Assembly: GCF_028656935.1 (NCBI RefSeq)
Contig: NZ_JAMDGZ010000006.1
Span: 1 to 64,000 of the forward strand
From: Pseudomonas rubra
GTDB taxonomy: Bacteria; Pseudomonadota; Gammaproteobacteria; Pseudomonadales; Pseudomonadaceae
Length of the DNA: 64,000 bases
Direction: 5' to 3'
Shown here: positions 1 to 9,057 of the stretch, piece after piece
Layout: each line of letters starts with the position of its first letter
Numbering within the stretch: position 1 is the stretch's first letter
Notes under the pieces: model-generated
Told to the model about the DNA's origin: nothing
What the model saw: the letters and a program-made list of their open reading frames with translations, nothing else
Databases searched by the model: none
Made by a program: the position numbers and the translations under genes

Positions 1-155
1 GGCCTTGCCGGCGATGCGCCGCGAGGGCGGCGCTCGATCTCAAGGGCGCTACAAGCCTTGCGGCGTACACCTGGTAGGCATCACCCCATCCCAAGTCCTG
101 TGCTTTTGCGCCGTCGCCCAATCGAGAGATGTGCAGGTACCTATACCGCGATGAG
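1..155. repeat. Partial copy of a composite palindromic intergenic repeat
   Basis: No gene is supported in the first 278 bases. This stretch shares blocks with the copies near 21.6-22.1 kb, 56.6-56.9 kb and 60.8-60.9 kb: a GC-rich block around GATGCGCCGCGAGGGCGGCG, the block CTCGATCTCAAGGGCG, a GCGTACACC block, and an end near 127-150 resembling GAGATGTGTAGATACC of the full copy. It looks like one arm of that element, possibly truncated by the window edge. Function unknown. Confidence 0.6.
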
Positions 156-195
156 GCCGGTAGAGTCAGCACATCAGGTGTTGTCTGGATTGCGA

Positions 196-270
196 TCGCT
201 ACGCGCTCGATCGCTGGCAAGGCCAGCTCCCACAGGTTTCGGTGCACATGCATCCGGTGGGAGCCCGCGA
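196..270. repeat. REP-like sequence
   Basis: The stretch contains GATCGCTGGCAAGGCCAGCTC followed by CCACAGG and then a facing GGTGGGAGCCCGCGATGAGG. These are typical Pseudomonas REP half-elements in opposed orientation. They lie downstream of mobA and could act as a transcript-end hairpin. Degenerate, so confidence is moderate. Confidence 0.5.
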
Positions 271-278
271 TGAGGCCC

Positions 279-854
279 TCAGGGTTGCAGCAGATCCGGG
301 GTATTGAAATTGCTCAAACGCCGATCCCCCTCGGCACACTCCAGCGCCCGCACCGGGTGTTTGCGCAAGGTCCGTTGCACGCCTCTGTCGCCTTCATCCC
401 AGGCCTGCTGAAAGTCAGCGCGCAGGGTACAGGGAATCAGGCTGAACATCGGCTGCCAGTAACCGCCCTGGCGGACCATCGCCGGCTCCTGCCGGTCATT
501 GGCCAGGTTCATCAGCTCAAGGATCAGTGCCTGGTCGATCAACGGCGCATCGCAGGCCAGCACCAGCAGCCAGTCATGCCGCGCCACCGCAAGAGCGGCC
601 AATACCCCGGCCAGCGGCCCGGGAAAGTCCGCTTCGGCATCACCCACCAGTTGATCGGCATAGGGCCGGTAACGGTCCTGGTTGCGGTTGCAGGAAATGA
701 TCAGGTCGTCGCTCAGCGGGCGCACCACGGCGTGGATGTGGGCAACCAGCGGCTGGCCCTGCCAGTCGAGCAGGCCTTTGTCCTGGCCGCCCATGCGCTG
801 GCCGCGACCGCCGGCGAGGATGAGGATGGAGCAAGGGGCGGAGGCGGCGGGCAT
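279..854 (-). CDS. mobA: Molybdenum cofactor guanylyltransferase MobA
   Basis: A 191-residue cytoplasmic enzyme that joins GMP to molybdopterin to make the guanine dinucleotide form of the molybdenum cofactor. The N-terminal nucleotide-binding signature LAGGRGQRMGGQDKGLL (about residues 13-29) is diagnostic. The later FPGPLAGVLAAL and LACDAPLI segments match the family core. Length is normal for MobA. The start ATG has an AGGA-type ribosome site about 8 bases upstream. It lies 60 bases downstream of the RND pump gene on the same strand, so read-through from that operon is possible, but there is no obvious functional link. Confidence 0.93.
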   Translation of the reverse strand: MPAASAPCSILILAGGRGQRMGGQDKGLLDWQGQPLVAHIHAVVRPLSDDLIISCNRNQDRYRPYADQLVGDAEADFPGPLAGVLAALAVARHDWLLVLACDAPLIDQALILELMNLANDRQEPAMVRQGGYWQPMFSLIPCTLRADFQQAWDEGDRGVQRTLRKHPVRALECAEGDRRLSNFNTPDLLQP

Positions 855-914
855 GGGCAGGGTCCTGGCGGTATCAGCCGATCACCTTCCCATGCACACC
901 GCGGTCTGTCCAGA

Positions 915-3900
915 TCAGCTGTCGCTGGCGACCGGCGCAGAGGCCTGGGCCTTGGCCCGGCGCTTGCCGGTCAGGCGCATCACCACGACGAAGAACACCG
1001 GTACGAACACCACCGCCAGGGTAGCGCTGAGCATGCCGCCAATCACCCCGGTGCCGATTGCCTGCTGGCTGGCGGAACTGGCGCCGCTGGCAATGGCCAG
1101 TGGCACCACGCCGAGGATGAACGCCAGCGAGGTCATGACGATCGGACGCAAGCGCAGGCGCGCGGCCTGGACGGTAGCATCGACCAGGTCATGGCCTTCA
1201 TCGACCAGGCTCTTGGCGAACTCGATGATCAGGATGGCGTTCTTCGCCGACAGACCGATCAGGGTGATCAGGCCGACCTTGAAGAACACATCGTTGGGCA
1301 TGCCGCGCAGGCTCACCGCAATCACCGCGCCGAGCACGCCCAGTGGCACCACCAGCAGCACCGAGGTCGGGATCGACCAGCTCTCATACAACGCCGCCAG
1401 GCAAAGGAACACCACCAGCAGCGAGAGGCCCATGAGGATCGGTGCCTGGGCGCCGGACAGGCGCTCCTGCAGCGACAGGCCGGTCCATTCCAGGCCCATT
1501 CCCAGTGGCAACTGGTCGACCAGGCGCTGGACTTCGTTCATCGCCTCACCGGAGCTGTAGCCCGGCGCCGGCTCGCCCGACACGGCAATGGCCGGGTAGC
1601 CGTTGTAGCGGGTCAGTTGCACGGGGCCGCTGATCCACTTGGCCTGGACGAACGCCGACAGGGGCACCATCTTGCCGCTGCTGTTGCGCACGTGGATCTT
1701 CAGCAGGTCGTCAACCTGGCTGCGCTGATCGCCTTCGGCTTGTACCACCACCCGTTGCATACGCCCCTGGTTGGGGAAGTCGTTGACGTAGTTGGAGCCC
1801 ACGGCGGTATTGAGCACATTGCCGATATCGGCAAACGACACGCCCAGGGCGTTGGCCTGTTTGCGGTCGACTTCCAACTGCACCTGCGGGCTTTCGGCCA
1901 GGGCGCTTTCGCGCACGTTGACCAGCACCGGGCTCTTTTCGGCAGCGGCCAGCAACTGGTCACGCGCGGCCATCAGCCCGGCATGGCCCAGACCGCCACG
2001 GTCCTGCAGGCGGAACTCGAAGCCGCTGGAGGTGCCCAGGCCATCCACCGGTGGTGGCAGAATCGAATAGGCAATGGCGTCCTTGAGCTGGCTGAAGGCG
2101 GCGTTGGCACGGTCGGCAATTGACTGTGCACTGTCATCGCTACCGCGCTCGGACCAGTCCTTGAGGGTGGTGAAGGCCAAGGCTGCGTTCTGGCCGTTGC
2201 CGGAGAAGCTGAAGCCAAGAATCAGGGTGCTGTTGCCCACGCCGGGTTCGCTGGCGTTATGCGCCTCGATCTGCGCCGCCACTTGTTCGGTGCGGGCGCG
2301 GCTGGCCCCTGGCGGCAACTGGATGTCGGTAATGGTGTAGCCCTGGTCTTCGGTGGGCAGGAACGAGGAGGGCAGTTGGCTGAAGCCGTATACCAGCCCG
2401 GCCACCAGCACCACGTAGACCAGCAAGTAGCGACCGCTGCGCTTGAGCGCCTGGATCACCCAGCGCTGGTATCCATTGGTCAGGCTTTCGAAGCGGCGGT
2501 TGAACCAGCCAAAGAAACCGGCTTTTTCTTGGTGCGAGCCCTGGGCGATCGGCTTGAGCAAGGTCGCGCAGAGGGCCGGGGTCAAGCTCAGGGCGAGGAA
2601 CGCCGAGAACAGGATCGACACCGCCATCGACACCGAGAACTGCTGGTAGATCACCCCCACCGAGCCTTGCATGAAGGCCATCGGCAGGAACACCGCGACC
2701 AGCACCACGGTGATGCCGACGATTGCGCCGCTGATCTGGCTCATGGCCTTTTTCGTCGCCTCTCGCGGCTCCAGGCCTTCCTCGCTCATGATCCGCTCGA
2801 CGTTCTCGACCACGACGATGGCGTCATCGACCAGGATGCCGATGGCCAGGACCATGCCGAACAGGGTCAGCACGTTGACCGAGAAACCCAGCGACAGCAT
2901 CACTGCGAAGGTGCCCATCAGCGCCACCGGCACCACCAGGGTCGGGATCAGGGTGTAGCGGATGTTCTGCAGGAACAGGAACATCACCGCGAACACCAGG
3001 GCCATGGCTTCGAGCAGGGTGGTGATCACCTGCTGGATCGAGACCTTGACGAACGGCGAGGTGTCGTAGGGGATGTCGAACTTGGCGCCCGGCGGCAGGT
3101 AGCGCGACAGCTCGTTGAGCTTGGCCTGGACCAGGGTCGCGGTCTCCATGGCATTGGCACCGGGCGACAGCTGGACGCTGAAGGCACTGGTGGGCTTGCC
3201 GTTGAGGCGCGTGCCGTACTGGTATTCCTGGCTGCCGATCTCGACCCGGGCGACATCGCCGACGGTCACGGTCGAGCCATCGGGGTTGGCGCGCAGGACG
3301 ATGTCCTGGAACTCCTGGACGGTGCTGAGCTGGCCCTTGATCACTACGTTGGCGGTGATTTCCTGGCTGCCGGTGCCCGGCAGATCGCCGATGCTGCCCG
3401 GCGCCACCTGGGCGTTCTGCGCAGCAATGGCCTCGTTGACGTCATCCGGGGTGAGGTTGAAACCGATCAGCTTGGCCGGGTCGATCCAGATGCGCATGGC
3501 CCGTTCCGAGCCATACAACTGCGCCTTGCCGACACCCTTGAGGCGGCGGATCTCGTTCATCACGTTACGGGCGAGAAAATCGCTCAGGGTGACTTCGTCG
3601 AGGCTGCCGTCCATGGCGGTGAGGGTTACCATCAGCAGGAAGCCGGTGGAGACTTTCTCCACCTGCAGGCCTTGCTGGGTGACCGGGCGCGGCAGGCGCG
3701 ACTCGACCACTTTCAGGCGGTTCTGCACATCGACCTGGGCCAGGTCCGGGTTGGTGCCCGGCTCGAAGGTGGCGGTGACGGTGGCGCTGCCCAGGCTGCT
3801 CTGCGAGCTGAAGTAGAGTAGGTTGTCGGCACCGTTGAGCTCTTCCTCGATCAGGCTGACCACGCTGTCGTCGATGGTCTGCGCCGAGGCGCCCGGGTAC

Positions 3901-4043
3901 ACGGCGTAGATTTCCACCTGCGGCGGCGCTACGTCGGGGTACTGGGCCACCGGCAGTTGCGGGATGGCCAGGGCGCCGGCAAGCAGGATGAACAAGGCGA
4001 CCACCCAAGCGAAGATCGGGCGGTCAATGAAAAATTGCGGCAT
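915..4043 (-). CDS. RND (HAE-1) multidrug efflux inner-membrane transporter
   Basis: A 1042-residue proton-driven efflux transporter of the AcrB/MexB/MexY class, normal length for HAE-1 pumps. The sequence starts with the typical MPQFFIDRPIFAWV segment. It shows the first large periplasmic loop, the TM3-TM6 block containing GMVLAIGILVDDAIVVVENV (the two Asp residues of proton relay in TM4), the FLPMAFMQGSVG region, a second periplasmic loop and the final GLSAKNAILIIEFAK helix. It follows the membrane-fusion gene by 11 bases in one operon. No outer-membrane channel gene is adjacent, so it probably borrows an OprM/TtgC-type channel encoded elsewhere. I cannot assign it to a named Mex or Ttg pump from sequence alone. 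Confidence 0.93.
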   Translation of the reverse strand: MPQFFIDRPIFAWVVALFILLAGALAIPQLPVAQYPDVAPPQVEIYAVYPGASAQTIDDSVVSLIEEELNGADNLLYFSSQSSLGSATVTATFEPGTNPDLAQVDVQNRLKVVESRLPRPVTQQGLQVEKVSTGFLLMVTLTAMDGSLDEVTLSDFLARNVMNEIRRLKGVGKAQLYGSERAMRIWIDPAKLIGFNLTPDDVNEAIAAQNAQVAPGSIGDLPGTGSQEITANVVIKGQLSTVQEFQDIVLRANPDGSTVTVGDVARVEIGSQEYQYGTRLNGKPTSAFSVQLSPGANAMETATLVQAKLNELSRYLPPGAKFDIPYDTSPFVKVSIQQVITTLLEAMALVFAVMFLFLQNIRYTLIPTLVVPVALMGTFAVMLSLGFSVNVLTLFGMVLAIGILVDDAIVVVENVERIMSEEGLEPREATKKAMSQISGAIVGITVVLVAVFLPMAFMQGSVGVIYQQFSVSMAVSILFSAFLALSLTPALCATLLKPIAQGSHQEKAGFFGWFNRRFESLTNGYQRWVIQALKRSGRYLLVYVVLVAGLVYGFSQLPSSFLPTEDQGYTITDIQLPPGASRARTEQVAAQIEAHNASEPGVGNSTLILGFSFSGNGQNAALAFTTLKDWSERGSDDSAQSIADRANAAFSQLKDAIAYSILPPPVDGLGTSSGFEFRLQDRGGLGHAGLMAARDQLLAAAEKSPVLVNVRESALAESPQVQLEVDRKQANALGVSFADIGNVLNTAVGSNYVNDFPNQGRMQRVVVQAEGDQRSQVDDLLKIHVRNSSGKMVPLSAFVQAKWISGPVQLTRYNGYPAIAVSGEPAPGYSSGEAMNEVQRLVDQLPLGMGLEWTGLSLQERLSGAQAPILMGLSLLVVFLCLAALYESWSIPTSVLLVVPLGVLGAVIAVSLRGMPNDVFFKVGLITLIGLSAKNAILIIEFAKSLVDEGHDLVDATVQAARLRLRPIVMTSLAFILGVVPLAIASGASSASQQAIGTGVIGGMLSATLAVVFVPVFFVVVMRLTGKRRAKAQASAPVASDS

Positions 4044-4054
4044 GAATCAGGCCC

Positions 4055-5233
4055 TCACTGGCCGGTGGACTGAACGATGGGGAGGGCGCTCTTGCCCGCA
4101 TTGTCGACCTCTACCTGGTCGCCTGGGCTGATGTGCTGCAGGCCTTCGACCACTACCCGGTCGCCGGGAGCAAGGCCCTGGCTGACGATCCAGCGGTCGT
4201 TCTGAACGCTACCCAGCACTACCGTGCGTTCGCTGACACGCTGCTCGGCATCCACCAGCATGACCTTCGGGTTACCGGCGCTGTCACGCACGATGGCCCG
4301 TTGCGGCACGCTGATGCCTTGCTGCTTGACCGCCTGCTCCAGGCGCACGCGGATGAAACTGCCCGGCAACAGGTCAAGGTCCGGGTTGGGGAATTCGCTG
4401 CGCAGGGTGATCTGCCCGGTGCTGGGGTCAACGCTGATGTCCGAGAACAGCAGTTTGCCCGGCAGTGGGTAAGGCGTGCCGTCATCCTGGATCAGGGTGG
4501 CGCTGGCCTGGTCCTGGCCGACCTGTTGCAACTCGCCGGCGCGCAAGGCGCGGCGCAGGGCATTGAGCTCGCGGGTCGACTGGGTGACGTCGGCGTGGAT
4601 CGGGTCGAGCTGCTGGATGGTTGCCAGCGGCGTGCTTTCGTTCTGCCCCACCAGGGCGCCTTCGGTGACCAGGGCACGGCCGATGCGCCCGGAAATCGGC
4701 GCAGTGACGGTGGCGTAGCCGAGGTTGAGCTTGGCACGCTCGAGCGCAGCCTTGGCTGCGGCTACATCGGCGTCAGCTTGCAGAAAGGCGGCACGGGCGT
4801 TGTCATGCTCCTGGCGGCTGATCGCATTGATGCCGATCAGCTCGCGGTAGCGCTGGTCTTGCAGACGGGCCTGGAACAGCGTGGCTTCGGCGCGGGCCAG
4901 GCTTGCGCGGGCACTGTCATAGTCGGCCTGGAACGGCGCCGGGTCGATGCGAAACAGCACATCACCCTGTTTGACGTCGCTGCCTTCACGGTACACCCGC
5001 TTGAGCACCACGCCGGCGACCCTCGCGCGTACCTCGGCGGTGCGCGGGGCGAGGATGCGGCCATTGAGTTCGGTGGTGATCGCCAGCGGCTGCACGCGCA
5101 CGGTCTCGACCCGCACTGCGCTCGGCGGAGCCTTCTCTTCGGCCGGCGATTTATCGTCGCAGGCACTCAGGGCAAAGGTGATCAGAAACAGCGGCAGCAG
5201 GGCGCGCAGACGGGCGGGACTTGAACTGGACAT
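4055..5233 (-). CDS. RND efflux periplasmic membrane-fusion lipoprotein
   Basis: A periplasmic adaptor of about 392 residues (MexA/AcrA type) that couples the inner-membrane pump to an outer-membrane channel. I prefer the ATG at 5233 to the ATG at 5260 because GGAAGA lies 5-10 bases before it and it gives a clean lipoprotein signal: basic N-terminus, hydrophobic LLPLFLITFALSAC and a lipobox Cys. The barrel-sandwich half-motif VLFRIDPAPFQADYDSA, the helical hairpin rich in Ala/Arg, and the second half TAPISGRIGRALVTEGALV are visible. It is first gene of the pump operon and diverges from a two-component regulator pair. Confidence 0.92.
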   Translation of the reverse strand: MSSSSPARLRALLPLFLITFALSACDDKSPAEEKAPPSAVRVETVRVQPLAITTELNGRILAPRTAEVRARVAGVVLKRVYREGSDVKQGDVLFRIDPAPFQADYDSARASLARAEATLFQARLQDQRYRELIGINAISRQEHDNARAAFLQADADVAAAKAALERAKLNLGYATVTAPISGRIGRALVTEGALVGQNESTPLATIQQLDPIHADVTQSTRELNALRRALRAGELQQVGQDQASATLIQDDGTPYPLPGKLLFSDISVDPSTGQITLRSEFPNPDLDLLPGSFIRVRLEQAVKQQGISVPQRAIVRDSAGNPKVMLVDAEQRVSERTVVLGSVQNDRWIVSQGLAPGDRVVVEGLQHISPGDQVEVDNAGKSALPIVQSTGQ

Positions 5234-5295
5234 GCGGATCTTCCGAAAATGACCCGGCAATGCTAAGGCAGGCGACCGACGGGCAACAGTTAAGC

Positions 5296-5323
5296 TGTGT
5301 AGGCCATGTGTAAAAAAGTGTGA
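5296..5323. promoter_or_regulatory. Candidate response-regulator binding direct repeats
   Basis: Three direct repeats with about 11-base period, TGTGTA at 5296-5301, TGTGTA at 5307-5312 and GTGTGA at 5318-5323, lie in the divergent gap between the pump operon and the OmpR-type regulator. Direct repeats phased by one helical turn are typical targets of OmpR/PhoB-family dimers. Assignment to the adjacent regulator is inference. Confidence 0.45.
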
Positions 5324-5389
5324 AGCTTTTCCCAGCCAATGCGTGAGCTCTTATATCCTGCCTGACTTTCCCAGCCTGTCAAACTGCCC

Positions 5390-6091
5390 ATGCCCAACAT
5401 TCTCCTGGTCGAAGACGACTGCGCCCTGTCCGAACTGATCGCAAGCTACCTGCAACGCAATGACTTCTGCGTCAGCGTGATTGCCCGTGGCGATCACGTG
5501 ATGGCCGAAGCCCGGCGCAGCAAGCCGGACCTGGTGATCCTCGACCTGATGCTGCCGGGCCTCGATGGCTTGCAGGTGTGCCGCTTGTTGCGTGCCGAAT
5601 CCCAGGCCCTGCCGATCCTGATGCTGACCGCACGCGACGACAGCCACGACCAGGTGCTGGGCCTGGAGATGGGCGCCGACGACTACGTGACCAAACCCTG
5701 TGAGCCACGGGTGCTGCTGGCCCGGGTGCGTACCTTGCTGCGCCGCAGTTGCATCAACGAGCCGCGCCTTGACAGCGAGCTGATCGTGGTCGGCGGCCTG
5801 CGCATCGATCTGGCCGAGCGCAACGTGTTCTGGCGCGAACAACCGGTGGAGCTGTCCAGCGGCGAGTTCAACCTGCTGGTGGTGCTGGCGCGCAACGCCG
5901 GGGTGGTGCTCAGCCGCGACCGGATCCTGCAGCAACTGCGCGGCATCGAGTTCAACGGCACCGACCGCTCGGTGGATGTGGCCATCTCCAAGTTGCGGCG
6001 CAAGTTCGACGACAGCGCAGGCGAGGCGCGCAAGATCAAGACCGTGTGGGGCAAGGGTTACCTGTTCAGCCGGGTTGAGTGGGAGTTCTAG
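5390..6091 (+). CDS. OmpR-family two-component response regulator
   Basis: A 233-residue response regulator, similar in type to RstA. The receiver domain shows the acidic pair EDD near residues 8-10, phospho-acceptor Asp52 in VILDLMLPG, and the conserved Lys in YVTKPCEPRVL. The C-terminal half is a winged-helix trans_reg_C domain ending in KTVWGKGYLF. It is followed after 6 bases by its histidine kinase and faces the RND pump operon across a short gap with phased direct repeats, so it probably controls the pump. The inducing signal is not evident. Confidence 0.92.
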   Translation: MPNILLVEDDCALSELIASYLQRNDFCVSVIARGDHVMAEARRSKPDLVILDLMLPGLDGLQVCRLLRAESQALPILMLTARDDSHDQVLGLEMGADDYVTKPCEPRVLLARVRTLLRRSCINEPRLDSELIVVGGLRIDLAERNVFWREQPVELSSGEFNLLVVLARNAGVVLSRDRILQQLRGIEFNGTDRSVDVAISKLRRKFDDSAGEARKIKTVWGKGYLFSRVEWEF

Positions 6092-6097
6092 CGGCTC

Positions 6098-7396
6098 ATG
6101 CTGAAGATCCTCATCCGTTTGTACCTGATCACCATCGTCGCCTACGCCGGGGCGATCTTCCTGATCCCCGATGCCATTGTCGCGGCGTTCCACCAGCGCT
6201 TTGTCGCCTACAACCTGGACCAGGCGCGGGGCGTGCAACGGCTGATCGTCAAGCAGTTCGAAGCGCTGCCGCCCAGTGAATGGCCGGCCAAGGCCAATGA
6301 ACTGGCGGCGGAGTTTGCCCCGCTGCACATCGAGTTGCGCCGCCAGGACCAGATCGGCCTGAGTTATGAAGAACGTGATCGCCTCAAGGCCGGTCTGAAC
6401 GTGGTGCGCCTGGGCGACTGGGGCTACTACGAAACCGCATTGGCGCCGCTGGACGACACCTGGCTGGTGGCGCTGACCACCCCGCCTGACCCGATGGACA
6501 TCAGCCTGTTGTCCTGGGGGGTGACGGTATTGATTGGTGCGGCCTTGCTCGGCTGCCTGCTGTTCTGGGTCTGGCCGCACTGGCGAGATCTTGAGCGGCT
6601 CAAGGAAACCGCCCGGCGCCTGGGCCAGGGGCAGTTGTCGGAGCGCACGCAAATACCGCCGCGCTCGAACATCGGCGAACTGGCCCAGGTCTTCGATACC
6701 ATGGCCCAGGACGTCGAGCGCCTGCTGACTCAGCAGCGTGAACTGCTCAATGCCGTGTCCCACGAGTTGCGCACGCCGCTGACGCGCCTGGATTTTGGCC
6801 TGGTGCTGCTGTTCGACGAAGTGCCGCCAGACTGCCGCAAGCGCTTGCTGCAACTGGTTGGCCATGTGCGCGAGCTGGACGAACTGGTGCTTGAACTGTT
6901 GTCCTACAGCCGTCTGCAGAATGCCGATCAGGCCCGCGAGCGGGTCGAGGTGTCATTGCTGGAGCTGGTCGACAGTATCCTTGGCAGCTTTGCCGAGGAG
7001 CTTGATGGCCACGGTATTGAATGGCAGGTGCGCGCCGACGAGCACCTGCCGCGCTTTATCCTCGACCCCCGGCTGACCGCCCGGGCCTTGCAGAACCTGG
7101 TGCGCAATGCCATGCGCTACTGCGATGGGCAGATCCTCCTGCGCTTGAGCCTGGACCCCCAGGGCCACTGCCTGCTCACCGTGGAAGACGACGGCATCGG
7201 CATTCCCCACGACCAGCGCGAACTGATCTTCCAGCCGTTCTACCGCCTGGACCGCAGCCGCGACCGCACCACGGGCGGCTTCGGCCTGGGCCTTGCGATC
7301 AGCCGCCGGGCCATCGAAGGCCAGGGCGGCACGCTGACGGTGGGGCAGTCGGCGCTGGGCGGGGCGCAGTTCAAGATCAGGTTGCCGCGAGGCTGA
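6098..7396 (+). CDS. Membrane sensor histidine kinase (RstB-like)
   Basis: A 432-residue inner-membrane kinase. It has an N-terminal membrane segment (about 5-32), a periplasmic sensor of about 100 residues, a second membrane segment (about 138-160) and a HAMP linker. The HisKA motif follows, with phospho-acceptor His222 in AVSHELRTPLTRLD, then a HATPase domain with N, G1 (DDGIGIP) and GFGLGLAISRR motifs. It is translated 6 bases after the response regulator and forms its cognate pair. It ends only 18 bases from the convergent paaE stop. Confidence 0.92.
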   Translation: MLKILIRLYLITIVAYAGAIFLIPDAIVAAFHQRFVAYNLDQARGVQRLIVKQFEALPPSEWPAKANELAAEFAPLHIELRRQDQIGLSYEERDRLKAGLNVVRLGDWGYYETALAPLDDTWLVALTTPPDPMDISLLSWGVTVLIGAALLGCLLFWVWPHWRDLERLKETARRLGQGQLSERTQIPPRSNIGELAQVFDTMAQDVERLLTQQRELLNAVSHELRTPLTRLDFGLVLLFDEVPPDCRKRLLQLVGHVRELDELVLELLSYSRLQNADQARERVEVSLLELVDSILGSFAEELDGHGIEWQVRADEHLPRFILDPRLTARALQNLVRNAMRYCDGQILLRLSLDPQGHCLLTVEDDGIGIPHDQRELIFQPFYRLDRSRDRTTGGFGLGLAISRRAIEGQGGTLTVGQSALGGAQFKIRLPRG

Positions 7397-7414
7397 CGGC
7401 AGGAAGCGCTGCCT

Positions 7415-8491
7415 TTACAACTGGTCGAAGTCCAGCACCACCTTGGCGCTCAGCGGATAGCTCTGGCACGACAACACGTAGCCGGCGGCCACTTCGTAGT
7501 CTTCCAGGGCATGGTTGCTGTCCATTTCCACTTCGCCCTCGATGACCTTGCACTTGCAGGTCGAACACACCCCCGCCTTGCACGAGTAGGGCAGTTCGGC
7601 GCCGATGGCGTTGCCGGCGTCCAGTACGCTCAGGGTATTGCGCGGCAGGTCGAACGCCAGGGCCCGGCCATCGCTGATCACGGTGACCTGGCTACTTTGC
7701 AGGTCTTGCTCCCGGGCGGCTTCGCGTTGCTGGCGGCGCTGTTGATTGCCGGCGGCGGCGAACAGCTCGAAATGGATGCGCTCAGGTGCAAGGCCATTGG
7801 CCTTGAGGCTGTCGCGGACCATCTCAGTCATGCTCTGCGGCCCGCAGATAAAGGCGGCCTCCAGGCGCGGCGCGTCCACCCAGCGGCTGAACAGCAGCTG
7901 GCATTTGTCGCCATCGATGCGGCCGTTGTACAGGTCGATGTCCTGTTGTTCACGGCTGAACACAAAGATCAGGTTGAGGCGCTGCAGGTAGCGGTTCTTC
8001 AGGTCTTCAAGCTGTTCGCGAAACAGCGCCGAGGTACTGGCGCGGTTGCCATAGAGCAGGGTGAAGCGGCTGTGCGGCTCGTGCTCCAGGGTGGTCTTGA
8101 TGATCGACAGGATCGGCGTGATACCACTGCCGGCCGCCACTGCCAGGTAGTTGCCGTGGCGTGCCGGGTCGAGCGGAACATTGAAGCGGCCAGCCGGCGG
8201 CATGACCTCGAGCCGGTCACCGGCCGCCAGAACATCGTTGGCAAACGCCGAGAAGCGGCCACCGGCAACGCGTTTGACCGCCACCCGCAACTCGTCATCG
8301 TCGACCCCGGTGCAGATCGAATAGGAGCGGCGTACTTCTTCATCGTCCAGGTGCGTGCGCATTACCAGGTACTGGCCTTGGACAAAGCGAAACTGATCGC
8401 GCAGGTCAACCGGCACCTCGAACAGGATCGAGACGGCGTCGCGGGTTTCAGGGCGGACTTGCTTGACGGTCAGGCTATGGAACTGGCTCAT
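7415..8491 (-). CDS. paaE: Phenylacetyl-CoA 1,2-epoxidase reductase subunit PaaE
   Basis: A reductase of about 358 residues that passes electrons from NADPH through FAD and a 2Fe-2S cluster to the PaaAC oxygenase core. The FAD-binding barrel has RRSYSICT and the NAD(P) site has AAGSGITPILSI. The C-terminal plant-type ferredoxin domain has CKAGVCSTCKCKV plus a later Cys in LSCQSYP. ATG 8491 is preferred because GAGAG sits 5 bases upstream. A GTG two codons earlier overlaps that site. Last gene of the paaABCDE operon. Older P. putida literature calls it paaK or phaK. Confidence 0.93.
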   Translation of the reverse strand: MSQFHSLTVKQVRPETRDAVSILFEVPVDLRDQFRFVQGQYLVMRTHLDDEEVRRSYSICTGVDDDELRVAVKRVAGGRFSAFANDVLAAGDRLEVMPPAGRFNVPLDPARHGNYLAVAAGSGITPILSIIKTTLEHEPHSRFTLLYGNRASTSALFREQLEDLKNRYLQRLNLIFVFSREQQDIDLYNGRIDGDKCQLLFSRWVDAPRLEAAFICGPQSMTEMVRDSLKANGLAPERIHFELFAAAGNQQRRQQREAAREQDLQSSQVTVISDGRALAFDLPRNTLSVLDAGNAIGAELPYSCKAGVCSTCKCKVIEGEVEMDSNHALEDYEVAAGYVLSCQSYPLSAKVVLDFDQL

Positions 8492-8523
8492 GGTCACTCT
8501 CGATCAGGCGCGGTAAAGGGCGC

Positions 8524-9057
8524 TCAGATGCATTTGAAATAGTCGAAGGGTTCACGACAGTCGCAGCAGCGGTACAGCGCCTTGCAAGCGGTGGAACCGA
8601 ACTGGCTGAGCAGCTCGGTGTGGCTGCTGGCGCACTGCGGGCAACACACCTGCGGGCTTTCTCCGAGCAGGCTGCGCTTGCTGGCGCTGCCTTGCGGCGC
8701 GGCGATGCCATAGGCCTGCAGGCGTTGGCGGCCGCTGTCGCTGATCCAGTCGGTGGTCCAGGCCGGATGCAGCTGACGCTTGAGCCGTGGGCTGACAAAG
8801 CCTGCAGCTTCCAGGGCCTGGCAGATGTCCTGCTCGATCACCTCGGTGGCCGGGCAGCCGGAGTAGGTGGGGGTGAGCACCACCTGAAGGTGGCCGGCGT
8901 GCCAGTTCAGGTCACGCACGATCCCAAGCTCCACGACGCTGAGCACCGGTACCTCCGGGTCCATGACCTGGTCCAGGATGTTCCAGGCCAGGCCCAGGTC
9001 ATCGCTGCGCAGATCCCGGGCGCCGCCATCGCTGACAATCAGCTCACCAAGTGGCAT
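8524..9057 (-). CDS. paaD: Phenylacetyl-CoA epoxidase assembly subunit PaaD
   Basis: A 177-residue member of the MIP18/PaaD family, required for a working epoxidase and thought to act in iron-sulfur or di-iron maturation. The DUF59-like core DPEVPVLSVVELGIVRDL and the CPATEVIEQDI segment are visible. The C-terminus carries two Cys pairs (CCPQCAS and CCDCREPF) consistent with a zinc or Fe-S site. The longer open frame upstream overlaps paaC in another frame and is not coding. The start overlaps the end of paaC by 14 bases, which implies translational coupling. Confidence 0.92.
   Translation of the reverse strand: MPLGELIVSDGGARDLRSDDLGLAWNILDQVMDPEVPVLSVVELGIVRDLNWHAGHLQVVLTPTYSGCPATEVIEQDICQALEAAGFVSPRLKRQLHPAWTTDWISDSGRQRLQAYGIAAPQGSASKRSLLGESPQVCCPQCASSHTELLSQFGSTACKALYRCCDCREPFDYFKCI

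Noticed and set aside
129..2123. Plus-strand open frame of 664 codons spanning mobA and the RND gene
   Set aside because: It crosses two opposite-strand genes with diagnostic motifs and starts in an intergenic repeat. The product is low-complexity Gln/His/Arg.
5351..6865. Minus-strand open frame of 504 codons across the two-component genes
   Set aside because: Antisense to a response regulator and kinase with complete phosphotransfer motifs.
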